Source: Mycolicibacterium sp. CBMA 226
GTDB taxonomy: Bacteria > Actinomycetota > Actinomycetes > Mycobacteriales > Mycobacteriaceae
NCBI RefSeq assembly: GCF_009729075.1
Contig: NZ_VTGY01000033.1
Coordinates: forward strand, 310,001 to 374,000
Reading direction: 5' to 3'
Length of the DNA: 64,000 nucleotides
Part shown: one piece after another, positions 43,779-51,707 of the stretch
Position numbering within the stretch: the first letter of the stretch is position 1
How the letters are laid out: every line of letters begins with the position of its first letter
The notes under the pieces: generated by a model
What the model saw: the letters and a program-made list of their open reading frames with translations, nothing else
Told to the model about the DNA's origin: nothing
Databases searched by the model: none
Program-made: the position numbers and the translations under genes

Positions 43779-44377
43779 TCGGCCGGCACCGCGGTCGGAA
43801 TACCCGTACCGATCATGCAGTCGCGGGTTACCAACTCCGCCAACCGATCTTCGGCCCAGTCTTCGGTACCCGCCGGCCGCATCGGGAGCACCAGGTACCG
43901 AATTTCAGCTGTCGAATCCCACACCCGGACCCGCGTGTCGTCCGGTAGCCGCACGCCGAACTCAGACAGCACGGCGCGCGGCTCCGAGACCGCGCGAGAA
44001 CGATACGGCGCCGATTTGTACCAAACCGGCGGCAACCCAAGGATCGACCACGGGTAGCACGAGCACAGTGTGCAGACGACCATGTTGTGTACGTCAGATG
44101 TGTTCTCAACCGCACGCAGATGCTCGCCCTGCCGTCCCGAGAACCCCATCGACGCAACCGCCGACGTCGCGTCACGCAGCAGCCAGGCGCGGAAATCAGG
44201 GTCGGCCCAGGCCCGGGCTACCACGGCCGCGCCATTATGCGGACCCACGTGATGCTCATACGTCTCGGCAATCACGTCGAGCGCGGCTGGATCGACGTAG
44301 CCCTTGGCGACCAGCAGGGTCTCCAGCGCCCGGACGCGGGCATCGATCTCCGACAGCTCAGAGCCGTGATCCGTCAC
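43775..44377 (-). CDS. Nitrile hydratase alpha subunit, cobalt-type motif
   Basis: The catalytic subunit, hydrating nitriles to amides. In the 200-residue chain the metal-binding motif is VCTLCSCYPW, with C102, C105, S106 and C107; cysteines 105 and 107 are the ones oxidised to sulfinic and sulfenic acid in characterised enzymes. Threonine in CTLCSC is the cobalt-type signature (iron types have serine there). The flanking GPHNGAAVVARAWADPDFRAWLL and GLPPVWYKSAPYRSRAV segments are standard. Order is alpha, beta, activator. No amidase or aldoxime dehydratase is encoded nearby, so the amide product must be handled elsewhere or the enzyme serves another purpose. The upstream gene ends 51 bases away. 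Confidence 0.94.
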   Translation of the reverse strand: MTDHGSELSEIDARVRALETLLVAKGYVDPAALDVIAETYEHHVGPHNGAAVVARAWADPDFRAWLLRDATSAVASMGFSGRQGEHLRAVENTSDVHNMVVCTLCSCYPWSILGLPPVWYKSAPYRSRAVSEPRAVLSEFGVRLPDDTRVRVWDSTAEIRYLVLPMRPAGTEDWAEDRLAELVTRDCMIGTGIPTAVPAE

Positions 44378-44428
44378 GGCAAGATCTTGCAGGAACGTGC
44401 ACGCAATAGTCCATACGATCCCGGGCCG

Positions 44429-46006
44429 TCAGCGATGGTCGCTGTTGCGTTGGCGGGGCGCAAAGTCACCACTGATTCGCGGCGTGGAGTCGGTGTGCGG
44501 CGAGACGCCCTCCGTGGTCCGGCGATGTTGCGGGTTCGACGTCGGTAACGGACTGGTCGAGATGACCGGCGCGGCGATTGCCGGCCGCCCAGGAGTGGTC
44601 GTAGGCACACTCTTGGAGGTCGTCGGAATGGTCACGGAAACCGTTGGTGCCGTTTGAGTTTCGGTGATAATCACCGGCGGTGTCGGTACGCTGCTCGACC
44701 TGACGGGGGCCGATTGCACCGTGGTGGTCGGAGCCGAGTCGATGGTAACTACCGTCTGAAGCGGTGCCACGACCAGGCCGGTGGGTCCGGCCGGCGGCAC
44801 CGCGGCCGAGCCAGACGGCGTGGTCGTCACCACCAAGGGGGCGACGGGCGCGATCGGCTCGGTGCCACCGAAATAGAGCGTCAGGGCACCGAGCGACACG
44901 ACCGCAAGCAGCCCGACCACAGCCGGCCCACGGCCCCGCCCGTGACGCTTGCCCTTGCCACCCGTCGGTGCCGTACCGGTCTCTTCCGAGTACACAGTCA
45001 GACCACCACCAGTTCCGGTGGGCACGTTGCTGCCGCCACCGAAGCCGAGCGTCGAACCGCCCGTTCCGGGCATGACGGTGTCTGCGCGGGGTGCGCCATG
45101 AAGATTCCAGCCGTAGCCGCCGCCTACGTAGTCCGAGTCACCGGTGCTGCCCTGCAGTCCGCTGCCCGGCAGGTGCGGACCGTGCCCGGTGTGGTGCTCC
45201 GTGGAGTGACGGCCCAGGCTGGGCTTCTCGTCGCCGTTGTCACCGTCGTCGGAGCGAGGCGCCCCGATATGGGCCCAGCCGTAACCGCCTCCGCCGTTGT
45301 CGGGGTCATCGCCCCCGATGTGCCCATTGCCGGCCGGCCTACGGCCGCGCGCGGCACGGGCGCTGTGGTGCCCGAGGCCGGGTCGTTCGTCGTCGCCGCC
45401 TTCAGGGTCCGGGGTGCTGCCGGACGGACCGTTATCCGGGGCCGGCGGCTCGTCCGGGGTGGGGACGTCGTCGTAGATGTCGTCAGGATGATCGTCCGAG
45501 TGGTCGTCGGAGTGGCCATCGTTGGACGTGCCATCGCCGCTGGAGTTGTCGCCGGTCGACGTGTCTTGGGCGCCGTACTCATCAGACCAGTAAGTGGGGT
45601 CGATGTCGTCGTAGATGTTGTCGGCATTCGACGAGTCGCCGGTGTACCCCGCATAGGGATCGTCGTTGGTCCGACCCGCACCGCCGGTGACATCCTGAGT
45701 GGGGAAAGCGACACTGCCGCCGTCCTTGGACACAGTGATGCCCTGGGGAGTGGTGACGCTGCCGTCGTCGTAGTGCGTGAATCCCTGGTCGTCCTGCCAA
45801 CTGCCGTCCCGGTCGTGAGTGTGCCCGTCGGCGTCCACCCACGTGCCGTCCAGATGGTGGAGGTTGCCGTCGGGGTCCTGGATGTCGCCGTTCTTGTAGT
45901 GGGTGAAGCCGTTGGCCGACCAGGTGCCGTCGGGGTAGGTGGTGATTCCGTACTCGTCGGTCTTGGTTCCGTCGGCCCATTCATGGCTGACGCTCGATAC
46001 GCCCAT
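44429..46006 (-). CDS. Single-pass membrane protein with tandem Asp-Gly repeats and Pro/Thr-rich tail
   Basis: A 525-residue protein, not recognised. Residues 12-99 hold six tandem units of 13-14 residues of the form DG-[T/S]-W-x4-G-F-T-H-Y-x (DGTWSANGFTHYK, DGTWVDADGHTHDR, DGSWQDDQGFTHYD), reminiscent of MORN-like beta-hairpin repeats. Residues 110-345 are very acidic, Gly/Asp/His-rich and probably disordered, with two YGW-x3-GAPR motifs near 242 and 298. A basic stretch (KGKRHGRGRG) precedes one membrane helix at 361-379, so the repeats are predicted inside and the last 145 residues (Thr/Pro/Val-rich) outside. It lies 51 bases upstream of the nitrile hydratase genes on the same strand. Codon-phase GC pattern supports coding on this strand rather than the overlapping plus-strand frame. 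Confidence 0.72.
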   Translation of the reverse strand: MGVSSVSHEWADGTKTDEYGITTYPDGTWSANGFTHYKNGDIQDPDGNLHHLDGTWVDADGHTHDRDGSWQDDQGFTHYDDGSVTTPQGITVSKDGGSVAFPTQDVTGGAGRTNDDPYAGYTGDSSNADNIYDDIDPTYWSDEYGAQDTSTGDNSSGDGTSNDGHSDDHSDDHPDDIYDDVPTPDEPPAPDNGPSGSTPDPEGGDDERPGLGHHSARAARGRRPAGNGHIGGDDPDNGGGGYGWAHIGAPRSDDGDNGDEKPSLGRHSTEHHTGHGPHLPGSGLQGSTGDSDYVGGGYGWNLHGAPRADTVMPGTGGSTLGFGGGSNVPTGTGGGLTVYSEETGTAPTGGKGKRHGRGRGPAVVGLLAVVSLGALTLYFGGTEPIAPVAPLVVTTTPSGSAAVPPAGPTGLVVAPLQTVVTIDSAPTTTVQSAPVRSSSVPTPPVIITETQTAPTVSVTIPTTSKSVPTTTPGRPAIAAPVISTSPLPTSNPQHRRTTEGVSPHTDSTPRISGDFAPRQRNSDHR

Positions 46007-46101
46007 CGCTTTCGCACTCCTGATGCCGTCGACCCTGGTTGGGTCTGCTCATCGAAGAGATTGCGCCTACGGCCTTGGCGGATTCTTGGCCGAGCAGTCG
46101 A

Positions 46102-46908
46102 CTAACCGGAACCGGAGTATCGCTCACCGGCCTGCCGGTACAGCTGCGGATCGTGAGCGTTTACGAGGCACAAGTCCGATTCACCTGCCAACCAAAGTTC
46201 GTGCAGCCGTTGATGATTGGCCTGGACCTTCTTCCAGTCGAAGGCGACGGACCGTTCCATCAACCGCAGCGCCCGGGGCGCGGTCCCGCTGCCGTCGATT
46301 TGGCCATGGTGGTAGAAGCTGTCACCGGCATGCAGAATCCAGCCGTCACCGACGTCGACCGCCACCGCGGCGTGCCCACGAGTGTGCCCGGGCAGGCTGA
46401 TCAAGACGATGCCCTCGGCAACCTCGGTCAGTTCTTTCGCGCCGGGAAAGCCGCGCCAGGACTCAGACGCGGCGGGTGCATGCTCGACCAGGATCGGGTC
46501 GTGCGCGTAGCCGGCCCGCCGGTACCGCTGCTTCTCCACGAGCGTCTGGGGATGCCGCGCCGCGAACGCTTCGGCGTTGGTGAGATGCACCTGCGCCCAA
46601 GGGAAGTCGGCCAGTCCGCCGACATGGTCCGCGTCGAAGTGCGTCAGCACAATGTGCCGTACGTCCGTCGGGTCGAAGCCGAGCGCGCGAATCTGGTTGA
46701 TGGCGGCTTCATTCGGGTCGAACACGGGGCGGACATAGAAACGGGCCGGGCCGAAACGACTGGCCGGCGACTCAGCGTCGCGGAGCCCCAGTCCGGAATC
46801 GACAAGCACGAGACCGCCTGGCGTTTCCACGAGCAAGACGTGGCAGACCAACCCGTCGGAAACGAAATGCGGCCGCATGGTGCCGCAGTTGAGGTGGTGG
46901 ACTCTCAT
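46102..46908 (-). CDS. Metallo-beta-lactamase-fold hydrolase
   Basis: A 268-residue hydrolase of the AHL-lactonase-like branch. The metal ligands are in LTHFDADHVGGL (HxDxDH variant of HxHxDH), LPGHTRGHAAVAV and LHAGDSFYHHG. The first His of the usual HxHxDH is kept and the second is replaced by Asp, as in several quorum-quenching lactonases (HxDH types). It overlaps the upstream SnoaL-like gene by four bases, and the pair is controlled from the operator region facing a TetR gene. Substrate unknown; a lactone or glutathione/thioester-like compound is possible. Confidence 0.85.
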   Translation of the reverse strand: MRVHHLNCGTMRPHFVSDGLVCHVLLVETPGGLVLVDSGLGLRDAESPASRFGPARFYVRPVFDPNEAAINQIRALGFDPTDVRHIVLTHFDADHVGGLADFPWAQVHLTNAEAFAARHPQTLVEKQRYRRAGYAHDPILVEHAPAASESWRGFPGAKELTEVAEGIVLISLPGHTRGHAAVAVDVGDGWILHAGDSFYHHGQIDGSGTAPRALRLMERSVAFDWKKVQANHQRLHELWLAGESDLCLVNAHDPQLYRQAGERYSGSG

Positions 46909-47462
46909 GCGAGGTCGGCAGGCGCAGTATCGATGAGCCGGGCATCGGGCCGGCTGGACATGGCGAGCAATCCCCGCAACCCGCGAATCACCGTGGGCCA
47001 GTTTCGCGGATCCCGCAGATTCAGGCCACCGATAAGCTGTTTCAGCATCGTCAGGGTGTCGAAGTAGATCCGTTCGGCGACCAGGTTCTCGTCCTCGTCG
47101 AATACGAAGTAGGCCGTCATCCTGGTGCGGTGCCGCGACCCGGTGGCCGGGATGCCGCCGAGCGGTCCCAAATGCGTTCCCAACAACCAGAATTCGACGA
47201 TGACGGCGTCGGCGCTGTGCCGCAGGGCGATGATCTCGTGGTCCTGATCGGGAAACGCGACCCGGGTGTCGTGGTAGTAGCCGCGGACGTCGGCGTCACC
47301 GTCGTGCACCGTCAGCGTGGGAATGATCTCGTAGTGCGGGTGCGGGAAGGTGGCCAGCACGTCGTCCCAGTCCTGGCGCACCTCGTCGTGGAAATGGTCG
47401 AGGACCAGTTTTTCCCGGGCTTGCAGCACCTCAGTCGGCGGAACGGCGAAACGATGCGTCAT
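46905..47462 (-). CDS. SnoaL-like (NTF2-fold) protein
   Basis: A 185-residue protein whose course (LVLDHFHDEVRQDWDDVLATFPHPHYEIIPTLTVHDGDADVRGYYHDTRVAFPDQDHEIIAL ... RMTAYFVFDEDENLVAERIYFDTLTMLKQL) matches the SnoaL/ester-cyclase NTF2-like fold. Members include polyketide cyclases, but most are uncharacterised. ATG 47462 is chosen; the longer frame to 47489 would start within the operator. First gene of a two-gene unit with the metallo-beta-lactamase-fold hydrolase. Confidence 0.8.
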   Translation of the reverse strand: MTHRFAVPPTEVLQAREKLVLDHFHDEVRQDWDDVLATFPHPHYEIIPTLTVHDGDADVRGYYHDTRVAFPDQDHEIIALRHSADAVIVEFWLLGTHLGPLGGIPATGSRHRTRMTAYFVFDEDENLVAERIYFDTLTMLKQLIGGLNLRDPRNWPTVIRGLRGLLAMSSRPDARLIDTAPADLA

Positions 47463-47481
47463 GAGAACTCCCGTCAAGATT

Positions 47482-47529
47482 ATTTCCACGCCGTGGGATT
47501 AATCGACAATAATCCCACGGCGTGGAAAT
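47482..47529. promoter_or_regulatory. Perfect 20-base inverted repeat between TetR and SnoaL-like genes
   Basis: Arms 47482-47501 and 47510-47529 are exact reverse complements around an 8-base spacer. Each arm also contains its own dyad, CCACG-N-CGTGG (47486-47496 and 47515-47525), with centres 29 bases apart. This is the layout of two TetR operator sites in the divergent promoter region. Confidence 0.88.
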
Positions 47530-47549
47530 TTGCAAGGGTCTGGGCAACA

Positions 47550-48245
47550 ATGGGCGTCATGAACGCCGTCACCCCGACACCGCGCCGCGGGCGGCCGCCA
47601 AAAGCACAGGCGCAGTTGACCCGATCGGCGATCCGCGAAGCGGCGCTGACCGTGATCGACCGCGACGGCATCGCCGCGGTAAGCATGCGGTCGGTCAGCC
47701 GGCTGCTGGGTGTCGACGCCAAGAGCCTGTACCACCATGTCGCCGACAAGGACGACCTGCTCGACGCCGTCGCCGAACATCTCCTCGGTCAGCTGGAAGC
47801 GCCGGAACCGACCGGTGATCTACGGACCGATCTGAAGGCCCTGGCCTACGAGTTTCGGCGGGTGACAACCGCTCACCCCGAGGCCGCGAGCCTGGTGCTG
47901 ACCCGCCAGCTGTCGACACTGGCCGGACTCGCGCCGAGCGATGCGGTGCTGTCCGTGCTGCGCCACGCGGGGGCCGAACCCGAGCAGGCGGTCCGACTAC
48001 TGCGCACCTTGGTCGCCACGCTGATCGGGATGCTGCTGCGCGAGGTATCCGCCGGTCCGACCTTCGGCAGCAGCGATGCCGATGACCTCGCCCAGCGCCG
48101 GCATGACCTCGAGAGTTCCGGGTTGCCCGAGATCGTTGCGTGCGCCTCCTACCTCGCGCACTTCGACCGAGATGAGGAATTCGCGTCCGGGCTGGAACTC
48201 GCGGTGGATTTCGTCGAGTCCCGGCTGACGCAACTGCGCGCCTGA
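47550..48245 (+). CDS. TetR-family regulator
   Basis: A 231-residue TetR/AcrR regulator. After a basic, Pro-rich start (TPRRGRPPKAQ) the helix-turn-helix is clear (SAIREAALTVIDRDGIAAVSMRSVSRLLGVDAKSLYHHVADKDDLLDAV); the C-terminal half fits the TetR_C-type ligand domain. It starts 20 bases after the large inverted repeat and is divergent from the SnoaL-like/hydrolase pair, so it probably represses both itself and that pair. ATG 47559 is an alternative start. The downstream WS/DGAT gene follows by 12 bases and could be in the same transcript. Confidence 0.9.
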   Translation: MGVMNAVTPTPRRGRPPKAQAQLTRSAIREAALTVIDRDGIAAVSMRSVSRLLGVDAKSLYHHVADKDDLLDAVAEHLLGQLEAPEPTGDLRTDLKALAYEFRRVTTAHPEAASLVLTRQLSTLAGLAPSDAVLSVLRHAGAEPEQAVRLLRTLVATLIGMLLREVSAGPTFGSSDADDLAQRRHDLESSGLPEIVACASYLAHFDRDEEFASGLELAVDFVESRLTQLRA

Positions 48246-48257
48246 CATAGTGCTGCC

Positions 48258-49595
48258 ATGCGGTTGCTGAGTGCTGTCGACACGATGTTCTACCGGATGG
48301 AATCCGACCGGACGCCCATGCACATCGGTGCGCTCCTGACGTTCCGGTTGCCCGACGGCGCAGGCCCCGACTACGTCCGCGGCCTCTACAACGCGTTCTC
48401 CACGCTGTCGTTCCTGCCATTCCCATTCGACAGCGAGGTCGTCGACGGTCTGCTGCCCGAGTGGCGTGCGGTCCGCCCGGACCCGGAGTACCACGTCCGG
48501 CTCTCGGCGCTGCCGTACCCGGGAAGTGAGGCCGACCTGGGCACGCTGGTCGCCCGGCTGCACGCGCACCCGCTGGACATGCACCGCCCGCTGTGGGAGG
48601 CGCACTTCATCGAAGGCCTGTCCGACGGCCGCTTCGCCATGTACTTCAAGGCCCACCACTGTGCGGTGGACGGTATGGGCGCAATCAACACCATCAAGAA
48701 GTGGTTGAGCACCGAACCCGACCGCTACGTACCGCTGTCCGAGGCCGGGTCGAAGGCCGAGGTGCCGGACCGCAACCGGCTCGCGTCGGTCGCGTACGAG
48801 CTGTGGAACCGGACGGCCGACGGGGTCACCGGCTCAGCCGAACTGGTGAAGAGTTTGGTCGGGATGATCGGCGGCGACAACAGTCACGTCGGCGCCACGC
48901 TGGGCACGCCGCGAGCGCCGTTCAACGCGACCCTCACGCCGCAGCGCCGGCTGGCGGTCGAGGTCCTCGAACTTTCCCGCCTCAAGGCCATCGCCAAGGT
49001 CACGGAGACGACGGTCAATGACGTCACTCTTGCGGTGTGCGGCGCGGCCCTGCGCCGCTACCTCGACGAGCAGGGCGAGCTGCCCGACGAGACCCTGACC
49101 GCCTCGGTACCGGTCGGATGGGAGCGGGACGAAGACACCTTGAATGCGGCCGCGGGATTCGTATGCCCTTTGGCGACAACGGAATCCGACCCGATCGAAC
49201 GTCTCAAAGTGATCAACGCCTCGACCACGCGTGGCAAGAAGGAACTGCTCGCGATGTCGCCGAATGCGTTGAACCACTACACGTTGATGGGGCTGTTGCC
49301 GCTGACGATCGGCCAGAAAACCGGTGCGCTGACGAAGATTCCGCCGTTGTTCAACCTGACGGTGTCCAACGTGGTGCTGACCAAGGAGCCGCTGTACCTC
49401 GGCGGCGCACAGTTGGAGTTGATCGCGCCGGTCTCGTTCCTGTGCGACGGCTACGGCCTGAACATCACGCTGGTCGGCTACACCGACAAGGTCATCCTCG
49501 GGTTCGTCGGCTGCCGCGACACCATGCCGCACCTGCAGCGCCTGGCGGTCTACTCGCGCGAAGCGCTCGACGAATTGGAACAGGCCGCCGCCTAA
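48258..49595 (+). CDS. Wax ester synthase/diacylglycerol acyltransferase (WS/DGAT)
   Basis: A 445-residue acyltransferase of the mycobacterial triacylglycerol-synthase (Tgs) family, transferring acyl-CoA to diacylglycerol or fatty alcohol for storage lipid. The active-site motif HHxxxDG is HHCAVDG near residue 134, and other family blocks are present (PLWEAHFIEGL, NDVTLAVCGAALRRYL, NLTVSNVV, CDGYGLNITLVGY). The start is 12 bases after the TetR stop. The family normally acts at the membrane or lipid-droplet surface. Confidence 0.92.
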   Translation: MRLLSAVDTMFYRMESDRTPMHIGALLTFRLPDGAGPDYVRGLYNAFSTLSFLPFPFDSEVVDGLLPEWRAVRPDPEYHVRLSALPYPGSEADLGTLVARLHAHPLDMHRPLWEAHFIEGLSDGRFAMYFKAHHCAVDGMGAINTIKKWLSTEPDRYVPLSEAGSKAEVPDRNRLASVAYELWNRTADGVTGSAELVKSLVGMIGGDNSHVGATLGTPRAPFNATLTPQRRLAVEVLELSRLKAIAKVTETTVNDVTLAVCGAALRRYLDEQGELPDETLTASVPVGWERDEDTLNAAAGFVCPLATTESDPIERLKVINASTTRGKKELLAMSPNALNHYTLMGLLPLTIGQKTGALTKIPPLFNLTVSNVVLTKEPLYLGGAQLELIAPVSFLCDGYGLNITLVGYTDKVILGFVGCRDTMPHLQRLAVYSREALDELEQAAA

Positions 49596-49716
49596 CGGCG
49601 GCCGACCAGGTACCAGGTGTGCATCACGCCTTTGCCTTTAACCTCGACCGCCCGACCGGCCGCCAGCATCGACAGGACGCCGAGAAAAACCGCAAGGTGA
49701 TCCGATCCAGATACGA

Positions 49717-49750
49717 CTACAGGCCAGAAGCAAAAGCTTCTGGCCTGTAG
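49717..49750. terminator. Perfect 15-bp hairpin between WS/DGAT and tRNA-Arg
   Basis: A perfect stem (49717-49731 with 49736-49750) around AAAA, six bases past the tRNA-Arg 3' end and 121 bases past the WS/DGAT stop. There is no T-run, so this is an I-shaped hairpin of the kind proposed as mycobacterial terminators. It serves two convergent units. Confidence 0.6.
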
Positions 49751-49756
49751 ATGTTG

Positions 49757-49829
49757 TGCGCCCGAAGGGATTCGAACCCCTAACCTTCTGATCCGTAGTC
49801 AGATGCTCTATCCGTTGAGCTACGGGCGC
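49757..49829 (-). tRNA. tRNA-Arg(ACG)
   Basis: 73 bases with acceptor stem GCGCCCG/CGGGCGC, A discriminator, no encoded CCA, TTCGAAT T-loop and anticodon ACG. A34 is the substrate of TadA, encoded at 21 kb; after deamination it reads CGU, CGC and CGA. Confidence 0.95.
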
Positions 49830-49854
49830 ATGTCGGTACAACTATTCAGTTATG

Positions 49855-49946
49855 TGGCGGAGGCGAGAGGATTTGAACCTCCGGTCCCCTGTAAGGGGGA
49901 CAACTCATTAGCAGTGAGTCCCATTCGGCCGCTCTGGCACGCCTCC
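49855..49946 (-). tRNA. tRNA-Ser(GCT)
   Basis: Class II tRNA with acceptor stem GGAGGCG/CGCCTCC, G discriminator and encoded CCA, a long variable arm (TTGTCCCCCTTACAGGGGACC) and anticodon GCT reading AGU/AGC. It lies 25 bases upstream of tRNA-Arg(ACG) on the same strand, so the two probably share a transcript. Confidence 0.95.
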
Positions 49947-50073
49947 TGAACGATCCGAGGTTACCGGACTCTCGCACCCCGGAACCGCCGAGGGCATACG
50001 GTACACAGTCAACACCTCGAAAGGCAAAGCGCGACGCCAGAGCGCCATCTGCCGGACACCTAGACTGTGCCGG

Positions 50074-51132
50074 GTGACCGCCCGCCTGCGCCCCGAGATG
50101 GACGCTCTGCCTGCCTACACCCCCGGCCGCACAGTGCCCGGCGCCATCAAGATCGCCAGTAACGAGACTGTCCACGGACCGCTGCCCAGCGTCCGCGAAG
50201 CCATCGTCGCGGCGATGGACAACATCAACCGCTACCCGGACAACGGCTACGCGGCGCTGCGCGAGCGGCTGGCCGCCCATGTCGGGTTCGGGCCCAACCA
50301 GATTTCGGTCGGCTGCGGATCGGTGAGCCTGTGCCAACAGCTCATCCAGATCACGTCCTCGGTCGGCGACGAGGTGCTGTTCGCGTGGCGCAGCTTCGAG
50401 ATCTACCCGCTGCAGGTCCGCACCGCCGGCGCGACACCCGTCCCCGTCCCGCTCACGGACTACACGCACGACCTGGACGCCATGCTGGCCGCGATCACCG
50501 ACCGCACCCGGCTGATCTTCGTCTGCAATCCCAACAACCCCACCTCGACGGTCGTCGACCCGGTCAAGCTGGCCGAGTTCGTCGCCCAGGTCCCGCCGCA
50601 CATCCTCGTGGTGCTCGACGAGGCCTACGTCGAGTACATCCGTGACGGCCTACTGCCGGACAGCCTGGCGCTGGTGCGCAAGCACCCCAACGTCGTCGTG
50701 CTGCGCACCTTCTCGAAGGCCTACGGGCTCGCCGGACTGCGCATCGGCTACGCCGTCGCACACGAGGACATCGTCACCGCCCTCGGCAAGGTGTACGTGC
50801 CGTTCACGGCGACCAGCGTCAGCCAGGCCGCGGCCATCGCGTGCCTGGATGCCGCCGACGAGCTGCTGGCCCGCACCGACGCCGTGGTGGCCGAACGGGC
50901 CCGGGTCAGCGCCGCGCTGCGGGACGCCGGCTTCGAGCTGCCCGACTCGCAGGCCAACTTCGTGTGGCTGCCCTTGAGCCCGGAAGACACCGTCGACTTC
51001 GTCGACGCGGCGGCCGAGAACAAGCTGCTGGTCCGGCCGTACGGCCAGGAGGGCGTGCGCGTCACCGTCACGGTGCCGAGCGAGAACGACCTGTTCCTGG
51101 ACTTCGCCGTCAGGTGGCGTGGCGGCCGGTGA
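50074..51132 (+). CDS. hisC2: Histidinol-phosphate/aromatic aminotransferase (HisC2/PatA)
   Basis: A 352-residue class I/II PLP aminotransferase. The Schiff-base lysine is K215 in TFSKAYGLAGLRIGY; the PLP ring contacts are in NPNNPT and VLDEAYVEY, and the C-terminal arginine is in PYGQEGVRVTV. In M. tuberculosis the orthologue at this place (Rv3772) is called HisC2 and is considered an aromatic-amino-acid/phenylalanine aminotransferase, not the main histidine enzyme. Starts with GTG and overlaps the convergent downstream gene by 23 bases. Confidence 0.9.
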   Translation: MTARLRPEMDALPAYTPGRTVPGAIKIASNETVHGPLPSVREAIVAAMDNINRYPDNGYAALRERLAAHVGFGPNQISVGCGSVSLCQQLIQITSSVGDEVLFAWRSFEIYPLQVRTAGATPVPVPLTDYTHDLDAMLAAITDRTRLIFVCNPNNPTSTVVDPVKLAEFVAQVPPHILVVLDEAYVEYIRDGLLPDSLALVRKHPNVVVLRTFSKAYGLAGLRIGYAVAHEDIVTALGKVYVPFTATSVSQAAAIACLDAADELLARTDAVVAERARVSAALRDAGFELPDSQANFVWLPLSPEDTVDFVDAAAENKLLVRPYGQEGVRVTVTVPSENDLFLDFAVRWRGGR

Positions 51133-51664
51133 AGCCGATCAGCTGATCCAGCGCGCTCGCGTCGGCCGGCACCTCGACGGGATCATCGAATCCGACGGCG
51201 GCCCGCGCCGCGGGGCTGATTGCCGACCGGGTGATGCCCAGGACGTACTCCGCGAGGTCGTCCGGGGCAGCCACCTGGCGGCCGACCGCGGTGGCGTAGT
51301 CCCAGGCATGGACGAGAAATTCGAGCGACAGAATGCCGGCGATCTGGGCGGCCGGCATCTCTCCCGGCCCGGCCGGCACCGTGCCCTCGAGGCCCCGGCG
51401 ACGCCAGGCCGCAAGGGCGGGCCGGGCCGCGGCGGTCACCTGGTCGATGATCGGCGCGCCGGCGTCCCGATCCGGCAGTTCCGCGCCGGCGAGACCGCCG
51501 ATGACCGTGATCGAGTTCATCAGGTGGTCAGTGAGGGCTGCCACATCGAACTTGGTGCACGGCGTCTGCCGCGTCGCATCCGCAGGCCCGAGACCCGCCA
51601 GCACCTGCTCGAGCACATCCAGACTGGCCTCGCCGGCCTCGATCACATCGGACGGAATCGCCAT
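51110..51664 (-). CDS. TIGR03086/DinB-like mycothiol-dependent enzyme-fold protein
   Basis: A 184-residue protein of the maleylpyruvate-isomerase/DinB-like four-helix family, common in actinobacteria. The conserved piece is the metal/His-bearing helix HLMNSITVIGGL and FLVHAWDYATAVG; a first-helix His is in VAALTDHLMNS. Some members use mycothiol. ATG 51664 is chosen as the conserved start. Corresponds to Rv3773c. The reaction is unknown. Confidence 0.78.
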   Translation of the reverse strand: MAIPSDVIEAGEASLDVLEQVLAGLGPADATRQTPCTKFDVAALTDHLMNSITVIGGLAGAELPDRDAGAPIIDQVTAAARPALAAWRRRGLEGTVPAGPGEMPAAQIAGILSLEFLVHAWDYATAVGRQVAAPDDLAEYVLGITRSAISPAARAAVGFDDPVEVPADASALDQLIGFTGRHAT

Positions 51665-51707
51665 GCTCGAGACGCTACGCCCAGCTTGACCGGCTAGCCT
51701 GCCGACC

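Noticed and set aside
42820..44377. Thiocyanate hydrolase instead of nitrile hydratase
   Set aside because: In thiocyanate hydrolase the beta-like halves are two separate subunits; here one 219-residue beta protein carries both halves, plus a separate accessory protein.
44654..46105. 483-residue plus-strand frame opposite the DG-repeat protein
   Set aside because: Val/Arg/Gly-rich without signal, helix or domain pattern, while the minus-strand frame shows ordered repeats, a membrane helix and a normal position in an operon.
49717..49750. Perfect hairpin as a recombination or attachment site
   Set aside because: It lies between two convergent transcription units and no repeat of it was seen elsewhere in the window; a terminator role is simpler.
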